Assembly (NCBI GenBank): GCA_027484655.1 | Contig: JAIXSM010000021.1 | Location: forward strand, 1-37,833 | DNA from: Hyphomicrobiales bacterium | GTDB taxonomy: Bacteria > Pseudomonadota > Alphaproteobacteria > Rhizobiales > Beijerinckiaceae | Direction of reading: 5' to 3' | DNA: 37,833 bases | Part shown: in pieces, positions 1-8,267 of the stretch | How positions within the stretch are numbered: the first letter of the stretch is position 1 | Layout of the letters: each line of letters begins with the position of its first letter | Notes under the pieces: generated by a model | Databases searched by the model: none | What the model was told of the DNA's origin: nothing | What the model saw: only the letters and a program-made list of their open reading frames with translations | Position numbers and translations under genes: made by a program

Positions 1-1349
1 CGCGCCGGGCGGGCGTAGCGCTGCTCGCCCGCCACGTAGGTGGTCTTGATCGCACGGTCGTCGGCCATGGTCATCTGGATGAACAGCGCCTCGTGAATGT
101 CGTTCGCGAAGCCCATCCGGTACGCGATGAGCGGCGTCGATTTCATGTCGAGGACGACGATGTCCGCCTCCATGCCGGCGCCGAGACTTCCCACCTTGTC
201 CTCGACGCCCATGGCCTGCGCGCCGCCACGCGTCGCAAGATAGAACCCGTGGGCGGCCAGCAGAGCGTCGCCGTGGGCCTGCGAGGCCTTGTAGGCCTCG
301 TTCAACGTGGCGAACATCGAGAACGATGTGCCGGCCCCGATGTCGGTGCCGAGGCCGACGCGCACAGGGCGACCCTTGCGCTTCGCGCGCCCAAGATGAA
401 ACGCGCCGCTGCCGAGAAAGAAGTTCGACGTCGGACAATGCGCGACGGCGCAGCCGCAGGCGTTCATGCGCGCGAGTTCATCCTCGCCCAGGTGGATGCC
501 GTGGCCGAACACGGCGCCCGCGCGGCACAGGCCGTAGTGATCGTACACGTCGAGATAGTTTTTCCGCTCGGGGAAAAGGCGCAGAACCTCCTCCACCTCG
601 CGCGTGTTTTCGCTGATGTGGGTCTGGATGAGGCAGTCGGGATTTTCCCGCGCGAGGGCGCCGGCCGCCTCCAGTTGCGCCTCGCTGCTTGTGATTGCGA
701 AGCGCGGGGTGATCGCATACGTCAGGCGCCCGCGGCCGCGCCATTTCTCGATGAGCGCCTTGCTGTCGTCGTAGCTTGATTGCGCAGTGTCGAGCAGATC
801 AGCCGGCGCATTGCGATCCATCATCACCTTGCCGGCCGCAATGCGCATCTTCCGCCGCTCAGCTTCCTCGAAGAGAGCGTCAACCGAATGGGGATGCACC
901 GTGGCGTAGACGCAACTCGTGGTCACGCCGTTGCGCAGACATTCGTCCAGAAACACCCGCGCCACCCCGTCGGCGAACGCCTTGTCGGCGAAGCGGCGCT
1001 CCGTCGGGAACGTGTACGTGGTGAGCCATTCGAGCAGTTGCGCGCCGTGGGCGCCGATCATCGGCGTTTGCGGATAATGCACGTGCGCGTCCACGAACCC
1101 GGGCATGATGAGGCTGTGAGCCCCGTAAAGCCGGATCGGCAGGCGAGACGGCAACTGCTCCTTCACCTGACCGGCGGGGCCAAAGTGCGTGATTCTTCCC
1201 TCGCCAAAGGCGACGATGGCGTCTGGCTCATAGACCATCGCCGCTTCCACGCCATCGACGAACGGATCGCCGCGGAACGTGAGCGCAGGCCCGCGGATCG
1301 CGCGCGTGGGCGCAGTCGACTTGCTTAGGAAGGGTATCTTCAAGCTCAT
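1..1349 (-). CDS. guaD: guanine deaminase, C-terminus cut by window edge
   Basis: Amidohydrolase-superfamily enzyme expected to hydrolyse guanine to xanthine and ammonia in the cytoplasm (purine salvage/catabolism). Translating the minus strand from ATG at 1349 gives about 449 residues with no stop before the window edge, so only the last residues can be missing; the family is usually about 430-450 residues. Seen: the metal-binding HxH in PGFVDAHVHYPQ (about residues 83-94), the guanine-deaminase-type stretch GAHGAQLLEWLTTYTFPTE just after it, TCVYATVHP, the zinc-ligand region IQTHISEN, GHGIHL, and the late catalytic Asp in GTDIGAGTS. These motifs together separate it from cytosine or adenosine deaminases. 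The gene diverges from the Rrf2 regulator at 1450 with a 100-bp gap; no operon partner is visible. Functional name fairly sure; physiological link to the other deaminase-like genes 5 kb away is only inference. Confidence 0.9.
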   Translation of the reverse strand, partial: MSLKIPFLSKSTAPTRAIRGPALTFRGDPFVDGVEAAMVYEPDAIVAFGEGRITHFGPAGQVKEQLPSRLPIRLYGAHSLIMPGFVDAHVHYPQTPMIGAHGAQLLEWLTTYTFPTERRFADKAFADGVARVFLDECLRNGVTTSCVYATVHPHSVDALFEEAERRKMRIAAGKVMMDRNAPADLLDTAQSSYDDSKALIEKWRGRGRLTYAITPRFAITSSEAQLEAAGALARENPDCLIQTHISENTREVEEVLRLFPERKNYLDVYDHYGLCRAGAVFGHGIHLGEDELARMNACGCAVAHCPTSNFFLGSGAFHLGRAKRKGRPVRVGLGTDIGAGTSFSMFATLNEAYKASQAHGDALLAAHGFYLATRGGAQAMGVEDKVGSLGAGMEADIVVLDMKSTPLIAYRMGFANDIHEALFIQMTMADDRAIKTTYVAGEQRYARPA

Positions 1350-1449
1350 CGTCTCCGCTGCGGCGGGAGTGCCGCGAAGGTTGGTTCCAGCACTGCTCTC
1401 GTCCGCTTTACCCTTGGCCGCGTCCCGGGCCGCCCCTATCTAGGGCGAC

Positions 1450-1929
1450 ATGATCTCGCAGAAAGCCCGCTACGCTATCAAGGCGCTCATCGCTCTCGCG
1501 AGCGCGCCGCCCGGCGCTCCAGTGCAGACGCGGGAGATCGCCGAGCGCGGCGGGCGCATACCGCGCGCGTTCCTCGAGCAGATTCTGCTGGATCTGAAAC
1601 GCCATCGCGTCGTTGAAAGTCGGCGGGGCAAGGTTGGAGGGTACTCCCTCACGCGCGCCCCCGGCGACCTCTCTCTGGGGGAGATCCTGCGGATCGTCGA
1701 TGGGCCTATCGCGCCTTTGTCCTGCCTTTCCAAGAATTACTATCGACGCTGCGACGATTGCGAGGAGGAGGACACGTGCGCATTGCGGCTCGCCCTCATT
1801 GAGGCGTTCGAGGCTCAGGTGGCGGCGCTTGAGCGAACCACCCTCGCGGACGTGCTGGCCCGCGTGGCCGCCGCGAAGGGCGACACATCTTGGGAGGCTC
1901 CGAATTCGTTCGTAGGTGCATACATTTAA
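1450..1929 (+). CDS. Rrf2-family transcriptional regulator, probably of sulfate uptake
   Basis: 159-residue Rrf2-family regulator. The N-terminal winged helix-turn-helix is recognisable from SQKARYAIKALIALA, IPRAFLEQILLDLK and the wing RGKVGGYSLTRAP (about residues 3-70), followed by the family signature LGEILRIVDGP. Four cysteines sit at residues 92, 101, 104 and 110. The Fe-S regulators IscR/NsrR have three Cys in this region, here spaced differently (C-x8-C-x2-C-x5-C), so cofactor binding is possible but not shown. It lies 99 bp ahead of sbp-cysTWA on the same strand. Rrf2 proteins next to sulfate transporters are known regulators of sulfur assimilation (CymR in Firmicutes, similar ones in alphaproteobacteria), so local regulation of this operon is the simplest inference. 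The perfect inverted repeat at 1976-2002 is its likely target. Confidence 0.88.
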   Translation: MISQKARYAIKALIALASAPPGAPVQTREIAERGGRIPRAFLEQILLDLKRHRVVESRRGKVGGYSLTRAPGDLSLGEILRIVDGPIAPLSCLSKNYYRRCDDCEEEDTCALRLALIEAFEAQVAALERTTLADVLARVAAAKGDTSWEAPNSFVGAYI

Positions 1930-1975
1930 CAAAATACATCCGCATATTGTGAATGCCGCCCAAAGTTCGGTCTTG

Positions 1976-2002
1976 TAATGTTGATTATCCTGATCAACAT
2001 TA
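1976..2002. promoter_or_regulatory. perfect 10+10 bp inverted repeat, candidate Rrf2 operator before sbp
   Basis: TAATGTTGAT (1976-1985) and ATCAACATTA (1993-2002) are exact reverse complements separated by 7 bp. The repeat is AT-rich in GC-rich surroundings and lies 27-53 bp upstream of the chosen sbp start. A dimeric winged-helix repressor would fit such a site. A TTGTAA at 1974-1979 could be a -35 element lying inside it, but that is weak. Binding by the adjacent Rrf2 protein is inference. Confidence 0.6.
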
Positions 2003-2028
2003 TGGGAATGGAAGACGGGAGATTGAGC

Positions 2029-3093
2029 ATGTCCAAATTGCTTGCACGCCGCGCACGCCGGCCCAAGGCGGCTGCTGCGCGCCTCGCCGCCGAGATTCTG
2101 GCCACGGCGGCGGCGTTCGCCATTGTGCTGTTCGCCGCCTTCGGGGCGCGGGCGCAGACCCAGCTCCTCAATGTTTCGTACGATCCAACCCGCGAGCTTT
2201 ATCGCGCAGTCAACGCCGCTTTCGTGGCTGAATGGCGCAAGGCGACAGGGCAGACGCTGACTATCCGCCAGTCCCATGGCGGCTCCGGCGCGCAGGCCCG
2301 CACCGTGATTGACGGCTTGCGCGCCGACGTGGTGACGCTGGCGCTGTCCGGCGACATCGACGCTATCGCCGAACGCGCGAAGCTTCTGCCGGCGGATTGG
2401 CAGGCGCGTCTGCCCCACAACTCCGCTCCGTACACGTCGACCATCGTGTTCCTTGTGCGCAAGGGAAACCCGAAGGGCGTTCGCGACTGGGGCGACCTCG
2501 CGCGGCCGGGCGTCTCCGTCATCACGCCCAACCCGAAAACGTCTGGCGGCGCGCGCTGGAACTACCTGGCCGCCTGGGCGTGGGCCGAGCGCCACTTCAA
2601 GGACGAGGCGAAGGTGCGCGAATACATCGGCGCAGTGCTGCGCAACACGCCTGTGCTCGACACCGGGGCGCGGGGCTCCACCACCACATTCGCCCAGCGC
2701 GGCATTGGCGATGTGTTCCTGTCGTGGGAGAACGAGGCGTTCCTCGCGCTGGCCGAATTCGGCGCCGACAAGTTCGATATCGTGGCGCCGAGCCTCTCCA
2801 TTCTGGCCGAGCCGCCCGTGGCGCTGGTGGACGCCAACGTGGACCGCAACGGCACGCGCAAGGCCGCGCAGGCGTATCTGGAGTTCCTCTACACCCCCGC
2901 CGCGCAGGCCCTGATCGCGAAACATCATTACCGGCCGCGTCTGCCCCAGCATGCCGAAGCCGCGGATCTGGCCAAGTTCCCGAAGATCGAACTTGTCACC
3001 ATCGACCAAGCGTTCGGCGGATGGGCGAAGGCGCAGCCGACGCACTTCGGCGACGGCGGCACGTTCGACCAGTTGTACAAGCCTGGCCGATGA
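2029..3093 (+). CDS. sbp: sulfate ABC transporter, periplasmic sulfate-binding protein
   Basis: Captures sulfate (or thiosulfate) in the periplasm and delivers it to CysTW. Family signatures are clear: [19 protein letters not shown] directly after the signal peptide, [12 protein letters not shown], and [20 protein letters not shown] chose ATG 2029 (354 residues) because GGGAGA lies 6 nt upstream and the product begins with a basic region, a hydrophobic stretch and an ARA|Q cleavage site near residue 43. The reading frame stays open to ATG 1978, but that start would put the inverted repeat inside the coding region. The last codons overlap cysT by 4 nt (ATGA), so translation is probably coupled. 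First gene of sbp-cysT-cysW-cysA, just downstream of the Rrf2 regulator. Confidence 0.93.
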   Translation: MSKLLARRARRPKAAAARLAAEILATAAAFAIVLFAAFGARAQTQLLNVSYDPTRELYRAVNAAFVAEWRKATGQTLTIRQSHGGSGAQARTVIDGLRADVVTLALSGDIDAIAERAKLLPADWQARLPHNSAPYTSTIVFLVRKGNPKGVRDWGDLARPGVSVITPNPKTSGGARWNYLAAWAWAERHFKDEAKVREYIGAVLRNTPVLDTGARGSTTTFAQRGIGDVFLSWENEAFLALAEFGADKFDIVAPSLSILAEPPVALVDANVDRNGTRKAAQAYLEFLYTPAAQALIAKHHYRPRLPQHAEAADLAKFPKIELVTIDQAFGGWAKAQPTHFGDGGTFDQLYKPGR

Positions 3094-3938
3094 GCGAGGC
3101 GCGTCCCTTTCGCTGGCGTGAGCCGAGCATCCTGCCCGGGTTCGGACTGGCCTTTGGCGTGCTCGCTGCGGGCCTGTCCGTTCTCATTCTCATTCCGCTC
3201 GCCGCGCTTGTCCTCAAGGCCGCGAGCGCCGGGCCTGCGGACATCGTCGCCATCGCCACAGCGCCGCGCACCATTGCAGCGCTGCGGCTTTCGTTTGGCG
3301 CGGCGTTTGTCGCTGCGCTGGTGAACGCGGTCTTCGGCCTGCTCATCGCGTGGGTTCTGGTGCGTTACCGCTTCCCCGGCCGTCGGTTCGTGGATGCGGC
3401 GGTTGATCTTCCGTTCGCGTTGCCGACCGCTGTCGCGGGCATTGCGCTGACGGCGCTGTGGGCTGGCAACGGCTGGCTGGGCTCGCTCGCGGCCTCGTTC
3501 GGCGTCAAGGTCGCCTACACGCCGCTGGGGGTGATGATCGCGCTGATCTTCGTCGGCCTGCCGTTCGTGGTGCGCTCGGTGCAGCCGGTGCTCGCGGACG
3601 CGCAGCGCGACGTGGAGGAAGCCTCCGCGCTGCTGGGCGCCACCCGTTGGCGCACGGTGTTCTGCGTCATTCTTCCCAATGTGCTCCCGGCCTTGCTGAC
3701 CGGGTTCACCCTCGCGTTCGCGCGCGCCATCGGCGAGTACGGTTCAGTCATCTTCATCGCGGGCAATGTGCCCATGGTGTCGGAAATCGCCCCGCTGCTG
3801 ATCGTTATCCGTCTTGAGCAGTTCGATTATGCAGGCGCGGCGGTGGTGGGCGTGCTGATGCTGGCCGCCTCGCTGGTGTTGCTGTTGCTCATCAACGCCC
3901 TTCAGGCCTGGAGCCGCAGGAGGCTTGGATATGTCTAG
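3090..3938 (+). CDS. cysT: sulfate ABC transporter permease CysT
   Basis: Inner-membrane permease, 282 residues, forming the translocation channel with CysW. Several hydrophobic segments are visible, the first at about residues 17-42 ([20 protein letters not shown]). The cytoplasmic EAA-type coupling loop is present as [21 protein letters not shown], and the CysT-typical [19 protein letters not shown] and [17 protein letters not shown] are intact. ATG 3090 overlaps the sbp stop by 4 nt; the gene end overlaps the cysW start by 8 nt. Normal length for the family (about 275-290). Expected to be co-regulated with the rest of the sulfate operon. Confidence 0.94.
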   Translation: MSEARPFRWREPSILPGFGLAFGVLAAGLSVLILIPLAALVLKAASAGPADIVAIATAPRTIAALRLSFGAAFVAALVNAVFGLLIAWVLVRYRFPGRRFVDAAVDLPFALPTAVAGIALTALWAGNGWLGSLAASFGVKVAYTPLGVMIALIFVGLPFVVRSVQPVLADAQRDVEEASALLGATRWRTVFCVILPNVLPALLTGFTLAFARAIGEYGSVIFIAGNVPMVSEIAPLLIVIRLEQFDYAGAAVVGVLMLAASLVLLLLINALQAWSRRRLGYV

Positions 3939-4824
3939 CGCATCAAGTCTCGGGGCGACCTCGCGCCGCGCCGCAGCGCGCACGCCGTCGGCCCTGCGCG
4001 AAAGCTCGCTCGTCAGCGGGACGTTGATCGTTCTGGCGCTGGGCTTTCTGCTGCTCTTTTTGTTTCTGCCGCTCATCGCGGTGTTCGTGGAAGCCTTTCG
4101 GCGGGGCTTCGCCGCCTACTTTGAAGCAATCACGGAGCCCGATGCACTGGCGGCCATGCGCCTCACGCTGCTGATCGCGGCCATCGCCGTGCCGCTCAAC
4201 GTGGTGCTGGGCGTGGCGGGCGCGTGGGCTGTGGCGCGCTTCGAGTTTCGCGGCAAGAGCGTGCTGGTGAGCCTGATTGATTTGCCGTTCTCGGTGTCGC
4301 CGGTGATCGCAGGTCTCGTCTATGTGCTGCTGTTCGGCGCGCAAGGCTATTTCGGTCCTTGGCTGCGGGCCAATGGCGTCGAGATCATCTTCGCGGTTCC
4401 GGGCATCGTGCTTGCGACGATGTTCGTCACGTTTCCGTTCGTCGCGCGCGAGTTGATTCCGCACATGGAGACGTTGGGCTCCACGGACGAGGAGGCGGCG
4501 CTGACGCTCGGCGCTTCGCCATGGCGCACGTTCTTTATGGTGACGTTGCCGAACGTGAAGTGGAGCCTGCTCTACGGCGTGCTGCTCTGCAACGCGCGCG
4601 CCATGGGCGAATTTGGCGCTGTAGCGGTGGTGTCCGGCCGCATCCGCGGGGTCACTACGACGATGCCGCTGCATGTGGAGATTCTCTACAACGAATACAT
4701 GGGCGCCGCCGCCTTCGCCGTCGCCTCGCTGCTGGCCCTGCTGGCCCTCGTCACCCTCGCGGCCAAAGCTCTCCTGGAATGGCGCTACGCCGAAGAGATC
4801 GCCGCAACCCGTCACACGTCATAG
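3931..4824 (+). CDS. cysW: sulfate ABC transporter permease CysW
   Basis: Second inner-membrane permease of the sulfate importer, 297 residues. Motifs include [34 protein letters not shown] and the coupling loop [21 protein letters not shown], followed by [19 protein letters not shown], all typical of CysW. The start at ATG 3931 is set by a perfect AGGAGG at 3918-3923 with 7-nt spacing; an in-frame TTG two codons upstream (3925) is less likely. The start lies inside the end of cysT (8-nt overlap). cysA follows after 11 nt. Confidence 0.94.
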   Translation: MSSASSLGATSRRAAARTPSALRESSLVSGTLIVLALGFLLLFLFLPLIAVFVEAFRRGFAAYFEAITEPDALAAMRLTLLIAAIAVPLNVVLGVAGAWAVARFEFRGKSVLVSLIDLPFSVSPVIAGLVYVLLFGAQGYFGPWLRANGVEIIFAVPGIVLATMFVTFPFVARELIPHMETLGSTDEEAALTLGASPWRTFFMVTLPNVKWSLLYGVLLCNARAMGEFGAVAVVSGRIRGVTTTMPLHVEILYNEYMGAAAFAVASLLALLALVTLAAKALLEWRYAEEIAATRHTS

Positions 4825-4835
4825 GAACGCCGCCC

Positions 4836-5879
4836 ATGCCGGTCTCCCTTTCAATTGAGAATCTGGACAAGCGCTTCAACGGCGTCCCGGCGCTGCGCGG
4901 CGTGTCGCTTGATGTTGCGCCCGCGGAACTTGTAGCGCTGCTTGGCCCGTCGGGTTCCGGAAAGACGACTCTGCTGCGCGCCATTGCAGGACTTGAGGAG
5001 CCGGAGGCGGGCAGGGTGCTCTTCGACGGCGTTGATTCAGGAACGCTGAGCCTGCGTGACCGTCGCATTGGCTTCGTTTTTCAGCACTACGCGCTTTTCC
5101 GACATTTGACCGTGTTCGAGAACATCGCCTTCGGCCTGCGCGCCCGGCCGCGTGCGCAGCGCCCGGCTGAGGCGGAGATCCGCTCCCGTGTTCTCGCGCT
5201 GCTGGAGCTGGTGCAACTCGAAGGTTATGATCGGCGCTTCCCGTCTCAGCTCTCCGGAGGGCAGCGCCAGCGCGTGGCGCTTGCGCGTGCGCTCGCAATC
5301 GAGCCGCGGGTGCTGCTGCTGGACGAGCCGTTCGGCGCCCTCGACGCGAAGGTGCGCAAGGATCTGCGCCGCTGGCTGCGCGAACTGCACGCGCGCACGG
5401 GCAACACTACACTGTTTGTCACTCACGATCAGGAAGAGGCGCTGGAGCTGGCGGATCGCGTGGCGATCCTCAACGGCGGACGCATCGAGCAGGTGGGCAC
5501 GCCGGACGACGTGCTCGACCATCCCGCGACGCCGTTCGTCTGCGAGTTTCTGGGCGAGGCCAATCGTATTCCAGTGACAGTGTCTGGCGGCTCCGCCTAC
5601 TTTGCGGATCGTCCCATTCTTCGCGGCCTCACGCAAAATCAGTCCGGGTGCGCCTCGCTGTTTGTGCGGCCGCAACATGTGCATCTTGCAGAGGACGGGC
5701 CTGCGACTCTCCCAGGACGAGTCGCCGCCGTGCGCCGCCACGGCGCTCACCGGCGCCTTGAGGTGGCGGTGAATGGCGCGCCAAAGCCTGTGGAACTGGA
5801 CATCGCCTCGCAGGAGCCGCCAGCGCCGGGCGAAACTGTGGCCCTGCGGATCGCCCGGGGGCACGTGTTTTCGGTTTGA
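4836..5879 (+). CDS. cysA: sulfate/thiosulfate import ATP-binding protein CysA
   Basis: Cytoplasmic ATPase of the sulfate importer, 347 residues. Walker [10 protein letters not shown] (37-45), Q-loop [12 protein letters not shown] signature LSGGQRQR (139-146), Walker B VLLLDEP (159-165), D-loop GALD and the H-loop VTHDQEE (about 195-201) are all intact. The C-terminal third (about 240-347) is a TOBE-like extension that includes FVRPQHVHL and LEVAVNG, as in CysA/MalK-type ATPases. ATG 4836 is preceded only by a weak ribosome-binding sequence (AGGAAC). Last gene of the operon; no convincing terminator seen in the 36 bp before the convergent lipoprotein gene. Confidence 0.93.
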   Translation: MPVSLSIENLDKRFNGVPALRGVSLDVAPAELVALLGPSGSGKTTLLRAIAGLEEPEAGRVLFDGVDSGTLSLRDRRIGFVFQHYALFRHLTVFENIAFGLRARPRAQRPAEAEIRSRVLALLELVQLEGYDRRFPSQLSGGQRQRVALARALAIEPRVLLLDEPFGALDAKVRKDLRRWLRELHARTGNTTLFVTHDQEEALELADRVAILNGGRIEQVGTPDDVLDHPATPFVCEFLGEANRIPVTVSGGSAYFADRPILRGLTQNQSGCASLFVRPQHVHLAEDGPATLPGRVAAVRRHGAHRRLEVAVNGAPKPVELDIASQEPPAPGETVALRIARGHVFSV

Positions 5880-5915
5880 GGGGTGGGAATTGAGTGTCCG
5901 GCCTTCAAGCTCGCA

Positions 5916-6311
5916 TCAAGGAGATTTGCGCGAGGCGTTTTCACGCACGTAAACGTAGGTGGGCTTTTTCCCATCCTTGATTTTCAGGATATCGCCACTC
6001 AAGTTGATCCTCATTGATCCCGAGGGTTTCCCGTCCTTGACGTAGACGCAATTAACGCCGTTATCTTCATTGATTTTATTGATCGAGCAGCGAATGCTGT
6101 CTCGCATAACCATCCATGCGTTGTTCTGGATAGTTAGTCTTGGAACAAACGCGGACATTATCGCGATCGACTTGTCGCCCTCCGAGCCCTTCGGAAAATC
6201 TGGCTCTTTTCGTGTCAGGTCCGAACTCAGTGTCCACTCGCCATTTGCATCTGGTTTTGTGCAAGCAGACGTCAGGATGATCGTGATGAGGAGGATGATC
6301 CGATATGGCAT
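5916..6311 (-). CDS. small lipoprotein of unknown function
   Basis: 131-residue predicted lipoprotein. The start at 6311 gives MPYRIILLITIILTSACTKPDA: a short basic/hydrophobic signal followed by a lipobox (LTSAC) with Cys at residue 16. GAGAA precedes the start. The frame stays open upstream to 6365, but those residues would lie ahead of the signal. The mature part has no motif I recognise: it contains WTLSSDLTRKEPDFPKGSEG, two Cys (RCSINK, NCVYVKDG) and a lysine-rich end. Base use is noticeably less GC-rich than in flanking genes, which may mean recent acquisition. It is convergent with cysA. Confidence 0.7.
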   Translation of the reverse strand: MPYRIILLITIILTSACTKPDANGEWTLSSDLTRKEPDFPKGSEGDKSIAIMSAFVPRLTIQNNAWMVMRDSIRCSINKINEDNGVNCVYVKDGKPSGSMRINLSGDILKIKDGKKPTYVYVRENASRKSP

Positions 6312-6438
6312 AACATTTCTCAGCTTTTTGGGCGCCTGGAGCGGGAAGCAACCTGACTGAACCAATCTGACCGCTCTGGAACTCTTTTTGAACGCGCTGA
6401 TGACGATCTCGTCTTCCGCTGCGCCGTCGCAGGTGAGG

Positions 6439-6834
6439 TCAGTCCACGCGCCGGGCCGCCGTCACCTCGACCTCAACCTTGAATTCCGGCCGCGTGAAGC
6501 CTGACACGACTACCAGTGTGGACGCGAAGGCGTCGCCGCTGACATAGCGGCTGCGCACGCGGCCATAGATCGGGAAGTAGGCTCTGTCGGTCGTGAAGGC
6601 GTTGAACCGGACCACATCCTGCAGCGTCATGCCGGCCTCTGCGAGGATCGCCTTGATGTTTTCAAAGCAGAGGACCGCTTGCGCCTCCACGTCCTCCGGG
6701 ATTTCGTCGTTCGGTCCGACCCCGAGTTGACCGGAGGTGAAGACGAGCCGCGCCCCCGGCTCTACGGCGACCCCGTGGCTGTAGGCGGCGAGGGGTGCGG
6801 GGATGGAGGCGGGGTTGAGTTTGCGATGTGCCAT
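6439..6834 (-). CDS. Rid (YjgF/YER057c/UK114) family protein, arginine-less type
   Basis: 131-residue protein of the Rid family (small trimeric proteins; RidA itself hydrolyses reactive enamine/imine intermediates). Supporting segments: AYSHGVAVEPGARLVFTSGQLGVGPN near the N-terminus, AQAVLCFENIKAILAEAGMTLQDVV in the middle, and the terminal FKVEVEVTA strand. The catalytic Arg of RidA (in its ARSCVEV stretch) lines up by eye with Ser in FASTLVVV, so imine deaminase activity as in RidA is doubtful and it should belong to an Arg-less Rid subgroup. It diverges from the CodA-like amidohydrolase with about 95 bp between starts, suggesting a shared control region and a role in the same catabolic block. 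Confidence 0.85.
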   Translation of the reverse strand: MAHRKLNPASIPAPLAAYSHGVAVEPGARLVFTSGQLGVGPNDEIPEDVEAQAVLCFENIKAILAEAGMTLQDVVRFNAFTTDRAYFPIYGRVRSRYVSGDAFASTLVVVSGFTRPEFKVEVEVTAARRVD

Positions 6835-6929
6835 GGCTTCCGTCCTTTTATTGTCTATCTAGCCTTCCTATGATCCGGTTGGAATCGGATTTGCCTGCCT
6901 GTCCCCATCGATCCGTCCGGAGCCTTTTC

Positions 6930-8258
6930 GTGCCTGTTTCAATTCCCAAGACATCCCGCTACTGGCTTCGGCAGGTGAGCGTGCCCCTCGCCCTCACCGC
7001 CGGAGAGGGCTTCCCGCAGGCTTTCGCCGGTGACGCGCTGGTTCGCGCTGCAATCCTCGTCGCGGACGGCAAGATCGCGCGCATCGTCGCCGAGCCGCTC
7101 GCCTCTGCCGAAGAGGCTCCGTCGGTCGATTGCGGCGGACAACTTGTGTTGCCGCGTTTCGTGGATGTGCACACCCACCTCGACAAGGGACATATTCTCG
7201 GCCGGGCCGCGAACACCAGCGGCACTTTCTACGGCGCTTTGACTACAGTTGCGGCAGATCGGGAGGCCAACTGGACGGCGGCTGACGTGCGCGCGCGAAT
7301 GGATTTCGCCCTGCGCTGCGCCTTCCATCATGGCTCCGGGGCCGTGCGCACGCATCTCGACAGTCTGGGCAAGCAGGCTGGCATCTCATGGCCCGTCTTC
7401 GACGAGCTGCGGGCGGAGTGGAAGGGGCGCATCGCGCTGCAGGCGTCCGCGCTGTTCCCGCTCTCGACCGCGTGGGAGGATCCAGAGGATTTCCGCAACA
7501 TACTAAAGCACGTCGTCAAGTATGCCGGCATTCTCGGCGCCGTGACCTACCGCGGAGAGCCATTGACCGGGCAGGTCGATGCTGCGCTCGACATGTTTAT
7601 CGACGCTGCGCAGGCCAATGGCCTCGAACTCGACTTCCACGTCGATGAAAGCGACTCGCCGGACGCGCGCAGCCTCGAGAAGATCGCCGATGCCGTGCTG
7701 CGCAAGAAGTTTTCGGGGCGCGTGCTGGTGGGACATTGCTGCTCGCTGGCCCTGATGGACGATGGGGACCGCGCCCGCGTGATTGAGAAGCTCGCGGCGG
7801 CGAAGATCGCCGTCGTGTCGCTTCCCATGTGCAACATGTATTTGCAGGACCGCGTCTCGGGCCGCACGCCCCGCTGGCGCGGGGTGGCGCCGTTGCATGA
7901 GCTGGACGCCGCCGGCGTGTTCACCATGGTCGCTTCCGACAACACCCGTGATCCCTTCTACGCCTATGGCGATCTGGATGGCGTGGAGGTGTTCCGCGAG
8001 GCGACGCGCATTTTGCACTTCGACCATAGCGAGCGGCCCTGGCTGGAAAGCGTGACGCGTCGTCCCGCCGCGCATATGGGGCTGGCAGACGCAGGCCGCC
8101 TTGCGCCCGGGCTGAGCGCCGATCTCATTCTCTTTTCGGCCCGCACCCTGAACGAATGGTTGTGCCGCCCGCAGACCGATCGCCTTGTCCTGCTCGCCGG
8201 CGAGGCAATCCAGAGCAGCCTGCCGGACTACGCCGAACTCGACCGCCTTTCCGCCTGA
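6930..8258 (+). CDS. CodA-like amidohydrolase (cytosine-deaminase family), substrate unknown
   Basis: Metal-dependent amidohydrolase of the cytosine deaminase/AtzC-like branch. Seen: HxH in VDVHTHLDKGH (about residues 78-88), DFHVDESDSPDARSLEKIA, GHCCSLALM and the late catalytic Asp in MVASDNTRDPFY, in the order and sequence style of CodA. Members of this branch deaminate cytosine, isoguanine, creatinine or triazine derivatives, so substrate cannot be read from sequence. I chose GTG 6930 (442 residues) because GGAG lies 7 nt upstream and the length matches the family; the frame is open to ATG 6828, which would overlap the divergent Rid gene, and another ATG is at 6870. It is followed after 9 nt by an FAD-linked oxidase, then a flavodoxin-fold oxidoreductase: one operon. 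Confidence 0.87.
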   Translation: MPVSIPKTSRYWLRQVSVPLALTAGEGFPQAFAGDALVRAAILVADGKIARIVAEPLASAEEAPSVDCGGQLVLPRFVDVHTHLDKGHILGRAANTSGTFYGALTTVAADREANWTAADVRARMDFALRCAFHHGSGAVRTHLDSLGKQAGISWPVFDELRAEWKGRIALQASALFPLSTAWEDPEDFRNILKHVVKYAGILGAVTYRGEPLTGQVDAALDMFIDAAQANGLELDFHVDESDSPDARSLEKIADAVLRKKFSGRVLVGHCCSLALMDDGDRARVIEKLAAAKIAVVSLPMCNMYLQDRVSGRTPRWRGVAPLHELDAAGVFTMVASDNTRDPFYAYGDLDGVEVFREATRILHFDHSERPWLESVTRRPAAHMGLADAGRLAPGLSADLILFSARTLNEWLCRPQTDRLVLLAGEAIQSSLPDYAELDRLSA

Positions 8259-8267
8259 GGACGCCAA

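Noticed and set aside
93-1328. Two plus-strand open frames of 228 and 182 residues
   Set aside because: Antisense to the guanine deaminase, whose motifs are continuous on the minus strand.
1408-3045. 545-residue minus-strand open frame
   Set aside because: Overlaps the Rrf2 regulator and sbp, both well supported; no family resemblance, composition of a shadow frame.
3943-4815. 290-residue minus-strand open frame
   Set aside because: Antisense to cysW; Gln/Arg/His-rich shadow sequence.
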